Source: Isoetes taiwanensis
Lineage: Eukaryota; Streptophyta; Lycopodiopsida; Isoetales; Isoetaceae
DNA length: 64,000 bases
Assembly: GCA_021234155.1 (NCBI GenBank)
Contig: JAJEKV010000002.1
Location: 29,385,115 to 29,449,114, forward strand
Direction of reading: 5' to 3'
Below the pieces are notes generated by a model. It made no database searches and was not told the DNA's origin. It saw nothing but the letters and a program-made list of their open reading frames with translations. Below are positions 11,496 to 21,639 of the stretch, piece after piece. The first letter of the stretch is position 1, and each line of letters opens with the position of its first letter. The position numbers and the translations under genes were made by a program.

Positions 11496-12678
11496 GAGGG
11501 AAGAGGCTGAGCAAATTGCTAGAACAGAAATAGAACAAAAGCTTATGATTGAAAATGAGAATGAGGAGGACGAGGAGTCTGCTGAGGTGCTTGTTGTCAA
11601 AAAAGGAAAGGGGAATAATGACAAAGGCAAGCATATTGGACCCTTTTATGGGTGTGGTGAAGTTGGACACTTAAAATTTAACTGTCCAAAGAATACTAGA
11701 ACATGTTTCACATGTGGAGGTATAGGCCATGTGGCTTCAAAATGTCCAACCCCCAAAGATAGTGTCAGGGGCAGAGGCAGGGGTAGGAGTAAACCAAATA
11801 ACTGGAGCATGAATAAGGGTAAGGGCAGAGGCTCTAAAGCTGCACATACTAATGTAGCAGTAATTGAATCTGAAGAGGAAGACTCGAAGGAAGAGGTAAC
11901 CACTGTTTTTTCAAATTGCTTGAGCAAGAAACATAATGCTAAAACATCTTTCATTGGAGATTCGGGAGCTGAAAGAACAATCTTAGATTCCTCAGATTTG
12001 CTCACAAGAAAGGATAAGGAGACACATATGAAGAGCAAACGCTTAGGAGATGGAAGAATAAAAGAAGTTGAAACTGCAGGGATGCTCAAATTATTTGATT
12101 TGCAAGGAAAACCAGTAGAGATTGAAAAAGTACTTTGTGTACCTTCTATTGTCAAAAATCTGATTTCAGTAAGTCAATTAGTTGACTTGGATTACCAAGT
12201 ACTATTTGACAAGCATGTATGCAAAATTGTGGAGGATAATAAAATCTGTTTTTTGGCTAAAAGAGTTGGTGATCTTTTTGAAATGAGTACATGTGAAACA
12301 ATTCCAATGATAAATATTGCATCAGTCCCAACTTTGAAGATCTGGCATGAACGTTTGGGGCATACAAATATGAAAAATGTAAGGGCATTAAGTAAATTGG
12401 GATATATTGATGCCATAAATGAGGAGCAACATAATTTTTTATGCAGGGGATGCATGATAGGCAAAAGCATGAGACTTCCCTTCTCTAGAAGACAAAAAAG
12501 AGCAGAGACACATTTAGAGCTGGTTCATACTGACATATGTGGCCCTCTCAACAAAAGAAGCTGCACTGGAAAAAGGTACTTCATCACATTCATAGATGAT
12601 TTTACTAGGAAGGCAAAATGTTATTGTTTGTCAAGGAAATTTGAAGCTTTAAGAGCATTCAAGGAGTATGTCACTTAA
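11496..12678 (+). pseudogene. copia gag C-terminus, protease and integrase N-half
   Basis: Coding resumes as REEAEQIARTEIEQKLM and runs open to a TAA at 12676-12678. Two zinc knuckles follow: the first (11644-11685) has Phe in place of its first Cys (FYGCGEVGHLKFNC), the second (CFTCGGIGHVASKC, from 11704) is intact. The protease active site is IGDSGAERTI (about 11955). The integrase zinc domain has HERLGH (12349) and CRGCMIGK (12442), and the first catalytic Asp is in HTDICGPL (about 12526). The open frame also extends upstream to 11209, but that part is antisense LINE sequence and not copia protein. Confidence 0.9.
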
Positions 12679-13572
12679 GTAGTGAGAGAAACAGGGTATA
12701 AAATAAAATGTTTGAGGTCAGACAGGGGAGGTGAATATATATCTAGAAAATTTAAAGCATTTTGTACTGAAAAAGGAATAAGGTGGCAGCTAACATGTAG
12801 ATATTCTCCCCAGCAAAATGGGGTGGCTGAAAGAAAGAATAGAACATGTCTAAATGCTGTTAGAGCCATGCTTAAGCATGTTGGTCTGCCAAATAAGCTA
12901 TGGGAAGAAGCATTGAAGGCTACAATTTACATACAGAATAGACTACCAAGTGTTAGTATTGATGGGAAAATACCAGAAACATTGTGGTCAAACAAAATAC
13001 CATCATATCAGGGTTTTAGAACCTATGGATGTATGGCTTATGCCCATATACCAGAGGAGTTAAGAAGCAAATTGGATGATAGGGCTCAAGTTGCATTCAT
13101 GGTTGGTTATGATGAAGAGGCAAAGGCCTATAGATTATTTGAACCAAATAAAGGGAAGATAATAATAAGCAGAGATGTTGTATTTGTTGAGGAACAATTA
13201 TATAAAGACAGGAAGGAGCCTAATTTAGCAAAATCAGTCCGAGATAATAATGTGGAAGATGTTAAACATGACATAGAAATCAGCAGTGATGAAGAAGGCT
13301 TTGATAAATCTGAAAGTTATGAAAATAAAACTGAAAGTGTAAATATTGAAGGGAAGAACAATTTAAATCTGCCAATGCAGGATGAAGGGAGCACAACAAG
13401 ACAAAGAAAAAGGATGTCTGAGGCTGAAAGGCTGAAGAAGGAATTAGAAGACAAAGGCATTAGAATCAATGAGCTTGGAAGAGAAGAAGATGGGAAAAGT
13501 AAAAGATTAGAAATCTTTGAGGAAGAAATAGCTCCAACCTTAATGGCAGTGATGGATAGTAATACACCTTGA
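12679..13572 (+). pseudogene. copia integrase catalytic C-half and linker
   Basis: Directly after the in-frame TAA the same frame continues with IKCLRSDRGGEYISR (second catalytic Asp) and SPQQNGVAERKNRT (catalytic Glu), then the usual 'LWxExxxxAxYxxNRxPxxxxxxxTP' region (LWEEALKATIYIQNRLPS) and an acidic linker. It stops at TGA 13570-13572. So the D-D-E triad is present, split only by the stop at 12676. The frame after 13572 continues on another register (EEAMKNENSKQWEKAMSEEM). Confidence 0.88.
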
Positions 13573-14564
13573 CATATGAAGAAGCCATGAAGAATGAAAA
13601 CAGCAAGCAATGGGAAAAGGCAATGTCAGAAGAAATGCAAGCATTTATAAGAACTGGCAAACCAGAAAACATGGTTGTTCAAAATAAAGGAACTACCTAA
13701 TGGGGAAAGAAAGTTTAAGGCAAGGCTTGTGGCACAGGGTTTTTCCCAGCAAAAGGGAGTGGATTACAATGACACTTATTCACCAATAGTGAAAATGGCA
13801 AGCATAAGGAGATAATGTTGACACTAGCAAATTTTTTGAATCTAGAAATTCATCATATGGATGTGAGCACTGCCTTTCTAAATGCTGAGTTAGAAGAAGA
13901 AATATTTATGAAACCTCCAAAAGGATTTGAAGAAAAGGAAGGAAAAACATGGAAGCTCAAGAAAGCGGTTTATGGGCTTAAACAATCACCTAGGGCTTGG
14001 TATAAGTGCATGGACAAGTATTTAATGGAGCAGGGATTTATGAAATTAAATGGAGATGGAAACTTGTACATCTTCAAACAAAGTGAGCAGTTTTGTCTAA
14101 TAGCTCTATATCTTGATGGTTGTGTAATGTTTTCAAATAATGTAGATTGTCTGAGAACTTGCAAGAATCTGTTGAAATCCAGGTTTAAGATGACTGACTT
14201 AGGTGAATTGAAGAAATTTTTGGGAATAAAAGTCATGAAAAATCGAGATGACAAAATCATAAGCCTCAGCCAGGCAGATTATATACAAGGTATTCTTGAA
14301 AGATTCAACATGTCAGAATGTAATAGGTGCAAATACACCATTGGTACCAGGTCACAAGATCAGCCAGAAGATGTGGGCCCTAATACAGATGAAGAAATTC
14401 AATATATGAAAAGGGTTCCTTATAGGGGGTTGATTGGATGTTTACTGCATATAGCAACAGCAACAAGGCCAGACATAGCCTTTGCAGTTAATTTGTTAAG
14501 CAGGTACAATAATAACCCTGGGAGACAGCATTGGGGAGCAGCCAAACGAATATTAAGATATTGA
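13573..14564 (+). pseudogene. copia reverse transcriptase, catalytic Asp lost
   Basis: After a frame change the start of the domain reads FKARLVAQGFSQQKGVDY (about 13715) and then FLNLEIHHMDVSTAFLNAEL and KKAVYGLKQSPRAWY, all standard copia RT motifs. The catalytic YVDD box is YLDG here (14109-14120, GAT GGT), so the second Asp is Gly and polymerase activity should be lost. The frame ends at TGA 14562-14564 inside the 'RYLKGT' motif. Confidence 0.92.
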
Positions 14565-15000
14565 AAAGGGACAATGAATTATGGGATAACTTATAGAGAT
14601 AAAGGTTACATGCTTGATGCATATGCAGATGCAGACTGAAGTGGAGATCCTGAAATAGACATTCAACATCTGGATATATAGTAATGATTGGAGAAAATCC
14701 AGTGAGCTGGAAATGCAAGAAACAAAGCAGTGTGGCATTGTCAAGTGCTGAGGCAGAATATTCTGCTATTACACTGGCAGCTAAGGAGATAATTTGGATA
14801 AGAAGATTACTGGAAGAATTTGGAATAAAAAGTTGTGAACCAACAATATTATGGTCTGACAGTGCTAGTGGAATTGCTATGACAAAAAATCTTGTGCTAA
14901 GATCAAAAGCAAATTATAAAAGTGAATTATGTGTCAACAGAAGATCAAATGGCAGATATACTGACTAAAGCTCTTAGAGAGCCAAGGTTTAACAGAGAAA
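14565..15000 (+). pseudogene. copia RNase H region
   Basis: After stops at 14562 and 14637 (tga within gactgaagtgg), the RNase H part reads PVSWKCKKQSSVALSSAEAE (about 14700), then EIIWIRRLLEEFG and LWSDSASGIAMTKN. The SSAEAEY and SDSxSA-type motifs are those of copia RNase H. Frame breaks follow near 14930. The polypurine tract and 3' LTR lie directly downstream. Confidence 0.88.
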
Positions 15001-15052
15001 GAATAAAAATATAAGATGCTGAAGCCAACAGATTTGCACAGGAATATTCAAT

Positions 15053-15062
15053 GAAAGGGGAG
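15053..15062 (+). promoter_or_regulatory. polypurine tract
   Basis: GAAAGGGGAG lies immediately before the 3' LTR start (TGATGG at 15063). This is the expected plus-strand primer for reverse transcription. Confidence 0.85.
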
Positions 15063-15228
15063 TGATGGAAATGTTGGAACATTCATTGACCTAAGCTAAC
15101 ATTTGTATCATTGAATATTCAAATGTCTAAGGCCATGGTCTTAGGTTGTAAATAATTATTATATGAATTATCCCATAAACCTAGCTCCGTGAACAATGTC
15201 ACCGACCAGGTGTTTGCAAAATCATGGA

Positions 15229-15827
15229 TTTTGCAACACAAACCATTAACATCCAACATATAAAAATTAAATCCCCCAACACATAACAACCATTGACATT
15301 AACAACCAACACATAACTACCATTGACATTAATTAACACAACCATTGGGTCCAACACATTTAAATTAAAATCCCCCTTAAACCCCCTTTGGTTTGGGTGC
15401 ATATTCACACGGGGGGTGACTCCGGGCAACGAGAGCTGTTGGATAGGCATATTCACCCCTTATTCCTTAATCTACACCGTACGTAAAGTTCCTCGTTTGT
15501 GGGGTATGCAAGTACAAAATTTGCTATACTGTATAACAAGATTCACAAAATACTATAAGATTTCAAGCGGAATACTATATGGTGTTGATTTAGGTACATG
15601 CAAAATACAATTATGAGGGCTCTACGCTTTGCCCTACGCCACACACCGCGTGTGAATATGCACCCAAACCAAAGGGGTTTAAGGGGATTTTAATTTAAAT
15701 GTGTTGGACCCAATGGTTGTGTTAATTAATGTCAATGGTAGTTATGTGTTGGTTGTTAATGTCAATGGTTGTTATGTGTTGGGGATTTAATTTTATATGT
15801 TGGATGTTAATGGTTTGTGTTGCAAAA
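15229..15827. mobile_element. foldback-type element with terminal inverted repeats of about 180 bp
   Basis: 15229-15410 (starting ttttgcaacacaaacc) is the reverse complement of 15651-15827 (ending ggtttgtgttgcaaaa), with only a few base-run differences. The 240-bp centre has no coding potential. Long inverted ends around a short non-coding core fit a non-autonomous foldback element. Both arms contain repeated phrases of the type 'caacacataac...ccattgacatt'. I see no clear target duplication. Confidence 0.75.
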
Positions 15828-16777
15828 AAAATTTTGGCCCTTCGGGGCCTTAGGGACGCCACCACCCCCCAGTGACAAAAATTTTAGAATTCAAACCAAA
15901 AAAAAAACTAGAATTCATTTGAGGCTTTCATCACCTGTAGCTTTTGAATTTCATCACAATAAAACAAATAGAACATAAGTAAAAGTTACCATACTGATAC
16001 AGCAGATTGATCCCATTATTCTGAAAGTCATAAAGTTTGCAACACCCATACATAAATATTTTTCAACTGGAATTTAACAGCAACCTTTGGCCTCCATGGA
16101 TTCTTGTGGTGAGAAACCAAAGTGGGAAACTTTTCTGCTTGTTAGCACAAGGATCTAGAAGCCTTGGAATTTGCTTAATAAATGCCTCAAAATCTAAAAA
16201 TGCATGGTAATTTTTTGCAAGTTTCATTCGGAATGAGCCATAAAACAATATTCAATAGCGCAATCCTGTATTAATCAGTTGGTAGGATGTGAAAGCCTAC
16301 CAAACCCGGTCGGAAAATTGCTGTTTTAGCATAGATAACTTAACCAAACATATCCATATCATACACTATCAAAAAGATCTCGGAGAGAGCTTTCCAACGC
16401 AATAAAAATCATCTGAAACAGAGCTCTGGATGAAAAGTTATGATAAGAAATGTGTTGCCGGCGGGGAAACTGCACTACATGCGCCCTTCAAGCCCTTCAT
16501 GTGCCCATTATGCACCACACACACAAAAAGAGGGCTTTTGTTGTGAGCCATTGGTTGTTGACCATTATGCACCACACGCACAAAAAAAGGGCTTTTGTTG
16601 TGAGCCATTGGTTGTTGACCATTGAAAAAAAAAGGCTGAAATCAATGGCTCAGAAATTGTGCACTCTAGATGTACGCATTAGTACATCCATTTGAATACA
16701 TCACGAAATCATAGGAAAACCTTAGTGAAAAGCGTACAAAAACACAAAGAAAACCCCATGTTATTATGCTACATATT
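15828..16777. other. non-coding DNA inserted in the 3' LTR, with a 57-bp direct repeat
   Basis: This is AT-rich sequence without a convincing gene. It contains a head-to-tail pair of 57-bp repeats, 16507-16563 and 16564-16620 (attatgcaccacac...ttgttgacc), differing at only a few bases. The stretch near 16300-16440 (ccggtcggaaaattgctg, gagctttccaacgc, gatgaaaagttatg) resembles phrases I associate with plant LTRs, so part may be a second, partial retroelement. That last point is an impression, not a demonstrated match. Confidence 0.45.
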
Positions 16778-16952
16778 CTAAGTTAAACAGAGTATCGAGC
16801 TCTTTGCTGTGATCGATCAAAGTTGTTCTTCTGAGTATACGATTAAGTTTCGTGAATAATGCTTGGTTTCAATATTAACTAGGTGTATGACATGTGTAAT
16901 AACTAATGGTTGGATATTGAAATTACTATTGGATTAAATTCCTTTCAATGTA

Positions 16953-17511
16953 GAAAGGTGTAAGTTTGCAGGATGAATAGAAGCCTGCAACACAATGCAA
17001 TAGATGCTTCCAGAAATGCAAGTTATACCTTTTATTCTTGATGATGGGCTGCCTTATCACACTCCATAACAGATTCAACTCTGGCCCTGCTTGTTTTTAA
17101 GTCGATACCCTTACACCCAAAAGCATAACATGGACGAAGAATGACATAGATATGAATGGGCCTAAATGCTTATTCTAGGAAGGATTCTTCAAAATGCCTC
17201 CCTTTGAAAGCCCCAAACCCATGCCGACACCAAGGCTAAGTGCAAGAGTGGACCACAATACACATAATATGTAAGCTACAACATGGTTATGAAAGAGATG
17301 TGTGATGCAATGAAGATTGAAATCATCTGCCGCAAATGATTTATCCAGGTTGGAAACAGATGAGAATGTTCTTTACGAAAATGTTAATGAGTATGAAAAA
17401 CACGATGAGAACCCCTAGTATTTAAGCTGCAAAATAAGTGCAAGACTAGGTTGAACCTAAAAAAGATATTCTATACCCAGAAGAATGAGCAATCCAGCAT
17501 CAAATCCTGTT
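16953..17511. other. flank between copia element and tandem array
   Basis: AT-rich DNA containing the second copy of the dispersed repeat (17223-17310, compare 4141-4235). No gene is seen. The last bases before the array (aatcctgt) are unlike the end of the repeat units (ttattttgcag), so the array edge can be placed within a few bases of 17512. Confidence 0.5.
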
Positions 17512-17515
17512 GCAG

Positions 17516-17604
17516 CATTTTGGGCTTTGCAGTACTGCTTATGTTACAACTTAGCTCTTGGAAAACTTGTTGTTCAACTAACTAGGCTATCCTCCTACAA
17601 GTGA
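17516..17604 (+). pseudogene. orphan terminal exon at the array's left edge
   Basis: After an acceptor (ttgcag) the frame reads FWALQYCLCYNLALGKLVVQ and ends LSSYK-TGA at 17602-17604. In copies A/B and B/C the same exon is joined to an upstream exon with matching phase, but here the upstream intron and exon are missing because the array starts at the acceptor. The protein is unrecognised. Confidence 0.55.
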
Positions 17605-18479
17605 ATAAGGAAACAATAAGGCCGTGCTGAGATTGACGATCAGATTAAAGAAAGTAATTTTTGAATTATTCATAACTTACGGATGACATCTATATGACCT
17701 AAGCTATTCCATCAGCAATTGCAGCTCTTGCATTAGATTGGCTATCTTGAGTATGAGCTAGTTTGCAAATCGACCAATAAATGTTTTGTAAAGGAAATCC
17801 TCGATTTTGCTCTCAACTTGTGACATTTTGACTTGATTTGCACGCAAAAAACCATTCACCATCATGCTTCCGATAGAGGCTCATGTACCAAATATTACAT
17901 GTGCTTGATGTGTTAAACTCCCTAGCTAACGAGCCCTAAATAAAAACTACAAATGGCAAAGTTTGTACCAACGGGAGGGCAGAAACTAGAAGTCATGGCG
18001 AACCAAGATGGTACTCGAACGAAGATGGTACTCGGATTCATCAAATTCGAGCTTCTGTCTACCATGCTGGACCATCCTCGATTTAGAACACAAACAACCG
18101 CCAGTTTACAGGGTACAATCGGTTTGGAGCAGTCATCAACATATTCTGAGTATATTCCAGCATATACTCAGGATATGCCACAACCCCATACAAACGAGGG
18201 TTTGCCCCCCCTAGGGGCAACCCAAAAATCAAAGCACTATAATATGACTTTATGCTTAGGTCTAAAATATTTTAGACAAAGGGCAATACCCATTTCACGT
18301 AATGATGACAATGAAATGCCATCTCAAGACAAGACAAACAATAAAATAACATCATTATATTAACAATATTATCATAAATAGTAACCTTATATTGGTATTA
18401 TTATTATGGCACGAAGTCTAATATTTCTCCTAGCTCTATACTTGAGGTCTTTCTAAGAGCTTGGAGCTGGTATAGATGG
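17605..18479 (+). other. spacer with a conserved but doubtful 136-codon frame (17953-18363)
   Basis: An ATG frame at 17953-18363 (MAKFVPTGGQKLEVMANQDG...) is identical in copy C (51985-52395) but altered near its start in copy B. Composition is unremarkable, with no domain, signal or membrane segment. It ends just before the convergent SP1 gene. It could be a transcribed 3' region and not a protein gene. Confidence 0.25.
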
Positions 18480-18991
18480 TCAACGACCATATTTTGGCAT
18501 ACGTTGTGGTTTCATATATACTGATGGCATAGGTTTATTAAGGTGGGTTGATAGTTTCGGATCAGGACTTGGAGTTTCTTCACATCCATGAGACATGGGT
18601 GGTAGGCTTATAACTATACAAAGTTGTAGATGTCCATGTGGGCATTCACAATCGCATACGGGGATGGTGAAGGTTTGGGCTTTGGTTCTGGTTTTGGTTC
18701 GGATCTGGTGTGTCTTCCAATGCACGTCCCTTCGACATTGTGGACATCCTGATGTTGTTATGCTAATAGTCCCACAAAATAGCCATGTATAAAATTGAAG
18801 ATGACCAACAACAACAAAAGGCAAAGAATAGCAAAGAACAACATCAACATTAACATACCATGTTATGTCATCTACATTTGGGAAGAATCTGGTATCTCAT
18901 GGCCCGTTTCATTAGCAACATGACGAGCTTGTGCCAATGATGCAAGAGCTAAGAATGCAAACATAAGAATTATCTTCATGATGGTAGACAT
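18480..18991 (-). pseudogene. SP1 copy A: small secreted Cys/Pro-rich protein gene, reading disturbed
   Basis: This is the same gene as 35527-36036 in copy B. The signal peptide from the ATG at 18991 and the last two thirds are recognisable. Differences from copy B are CAG to CAAAG twice in the intron, CTG to CCA at the intron's acceptor, CTGG to CGG in the Pro-rich part, and two compensating small indels (18656 and about 18730). Four of these sit on CAG/CTG. The break may therefore be a sequencing artefact and not true decay. The TATA box is at 19017-19025 on the minus strand. Confidence 0.6.
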
Positions 18992-19016
18992 GCTTTCTAT
19001 AGTAGAATCAAAGTGC

Positions 19017-19025
19017 CTTTATATA
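19017..19025 (-). promoter_or_regulatory. TATA box of SP1 (copy A)
   Basis: TATATAAAG on the minus strand, about 26 bases before the SP1 ATG at 18991. The 5' leader would therefore be very short. The sequence from here to about 19140 is also found in front of SP2, inverted, at 23955-24093, so the promoter was duplicated with the gene. Confidence 0.6.
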
Positions 19026-19029
19026 GCCA

Positions 19030-21480
19030 TGAAGCTTCACATCCCAAGCATGAGATCCTTCTTTTGAGGTTGGTACGCTTCTCATGCAATTGTTGTTTTA
19101 TTCGTCGAAGTCAACTTATTAATGTTGCACACACAATCACGACCTTTATTCCAATTAAGATTTTTAGATTTTATGCTATTGACAAAGGACATGAATGGAT
19201 TTAATCTAGCATAACAAATAATGTGGTATTTTTTACTGGATTTCATCATGCAATCTATGATGATAAAATATGTATATCAATTTCAAAATTATATTATTAG
19301 TGAAATGAGGGAATCCGCCTTTTTCTATAAGTGATATGCCACCTACATGTACAAGGCGGCAGAAAAAAACTCATAATTATATACTACTAGTTATGGTGCC
19401 CGGCTTTGCTAGGCGTAACTACAATTTTATTATAGAATTATATGAATAAGATGTAGGATTTAAGAACATATGTAGGGTTCTCAATGATGTTGCTTTTAAA
19501 TTATTGTCCAAGTTGGACGTCACGGTTTCCTTGATTGTAAAATGACAATTGCATCTACAGCATACTATAAAAGTGGCGTATATTTTTTACAACAGTAGTA
19601 ATGAACCCAGTGCGACATGTTTGGCATGTAAAGTAGTTCTTACGTAGGTTGTTATTATTTGGCATGTAAAGTGAAGAATACTTCAAAGCAATGAGGGAAG
19701 GGATTGCCATCCTTTACTAATCATATGATATAGACAAATCGAGATGCTTATTCCAAGAGCACTCTAAAATATTACTTTGCTCAATAATAATTTTGTTTTT
19801 CTAGCTTGCTTTGAATGCACACCTTATTTAGTTTGCTAAGTTCGATGCAAACAATAGCAAGAAAGAATAAGACTACATGCTAGAAAAAAACATGGGAAAG
19901 GAAAGATCACACCCGAATAAAAAGAGGTTTTAGGGAGAATTTAATTGCTACGTGTAAAGGTAGTGGTTTATGTTATCAAATGTTGCATGGACCAAATTTT
20001 AAGTGCAATAATCTTGTATTTCTATCTTAAACTATGCTTGATATATCTATTGTATATAAAAACCCCATACAAAAACTAGTCAAGAGAGAAGCATTTAACA
20101 ATATACAAGAAAGAGCAATTCCCACCCTTCCAAATCATAGAAGAACTACCCAACCTTTACCCCTAAGCTTGCCTTACTACTTTTCGTTTATTTGAAGGAC
20201 GATTCTTTCTTAATGTACTTCTGAATGTTAATATTTAAGATTCTAATCTATCCTTATGTGAATGTTAAAAACTTGATATAACCATCAAATTTAGAATGCA
20301 CTTGTAGCAGGATGTTTGTGATTTAAGCAAGCAAGGTTCTGTGATCTAGTGACATGGACTTAGGCAATTGTTGTTGTGGCACTTATAGTTGTGGCTATCA
20401 ATAATTGTTCTTTTGTCGAGCATTTGTGCAATGCTTCTGCCCACCGCTAGTGCTCTATGGTTTCATTGTGAAACAAACTATCACTTAAACTTTTATTCTA
20501 CTCTAGAATGTTTACTATAACTTGCATTGTTTATATTTGTACCATGCATCTTCAACATTTAAGTCATATGAAGGTCAATCTACTCTTTGCTCCATCCATC
20601 TCTACATTCGATCCCCCAACACATATATGCATGCGCATTGCCTTTGCCTGCACCGCAAGGCCTGCGTTTTGTCTGCCTTACAATGAAATAAAACTAAGTA
20701 GTATTTACTAGAGCTATGGGGATGATTAGTTGGCTGGCTTGTCTTATGGAAGGATAACCAAATTTGACGTGGCATAACTTTGGCCATTGGATCTTCACAT
20801 TTCCTTCAAACAATTCAAGCAATTCTAGCCTATCCACGTAGCAAGTCACCTCAATTAAAATCAATTCCTGCCATTAGATCTAAGAATTTCTCCATCTATG
20901 ATAGAGAAAATTAGAAAAGCCATGGAAATTTCTTACGGCAAGTTCTACCAATGATGTTCTGGATTTCATTTGTCAGCTTCCCTCTTTACAGTTGCATCCT
21001 GCATAGGCATTCTACATTGACCTCAAACTTCGTTGCATATGATGAGCATTGTAGGAAGGGTCGACAACAAACAGAAATGGACAAAGAAGATGGAGCACTA
21101 TTTATTCTTTTTTGAATGGTTAAGAAAGAAACTCGAACAAAATTATCAACGTGCTAAGAAATATATAAGAGGATAAATCTTTGTTTGCTAGCTCTTTCTT
21201 CTCTCATCTGCCATTTTTCACACTTCTTCCATTTCACTCTCCCCCCATTATCCCATCTAACTCTTTGCCCCAAGCCTGCATTATTGCTAGTTATTTTTTT
21301 GAATTGCCCTCTGTTAGGGGGCAATTCATTTGGGAATCTTGAGACGTATTCTAGGTATACCTAATGATCTAATGACTACAATCACAAGTTATTTTTCTGC
21401 TGATGGAAACGTCTTATATTCTTTCAAGTGATACGTCTGTTTTGAAGGACAATATAATGCTGATGTCACTAATGCCATTT
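19030..21480. other. spacer between SP1 promoter and LINE
   Basis: AT-rich DNA without a credible gene. The first 350 bp are promoter sequence shared, inverted, with the SP2 side. A small hairpin (gcccggctttgctaggc, 19399-19415) and a block at about 20627-20676 that differs completely between the three copies are the only structures I see. The equivalents are 36075-38525 in B and 53060-55510 in C. Confidence 0.45.
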
Positions 21481-21639
21481 GGAAGATGCATATATTATGT
21501 AGGGAAGAACAACTGCCAAAGCATGAGTGCACTGGGGTGATAGATAGGAATTCAACACAAGAATACCATATTGCTTGTGTCTCAATCTCGTAGTGTTAAG
21601 TGTAGTGGGGATGTCTACTATGTATTTGCTAACATGCAT

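Larger units (their letters stand above)
5458..16947 (+). mobile_element. Ty1/copia LTR retrotransposon, complete but defective, with nested insertions
   Basis: The element is bounded by matching 5-bp target duplications, atgta at 5453-5457 and atgta at 16948-16952. It has terminal LTRs starting TGATGG and ending CTTTCA, a primer-binding site and a polypurine tract. The gene order gag, protease, integrase, reverse transcriptase, RNase H is that of copia elements. A LINE is inserted in reverse inside gag (about 6510-11495) and other DNA interrupts the 3' LTR (15229-16777). Without these insertions the element would be about 5 kb, a normal copia length. Several stops, frameshifts and a lost catalytic Asp show it cannot mobilise itself. 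The two LTRs differ by several substitutions in their first 170 bases and fewer in the last 170, so the insertion is not recent. Confidence 0.93.
15063..16947 (+). repeat. 3' LTR, interrupted by an insertion
   Basis: 15063-15228 matches the first part of the 5' LTR and about 16778-16947 matches its last part, ending CTTTCA and followed by the target duplication atgta. The 1.55 kb between them is foreign, and about 85 bp of the LTR centre were lost with it. Confidence 0.88.
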
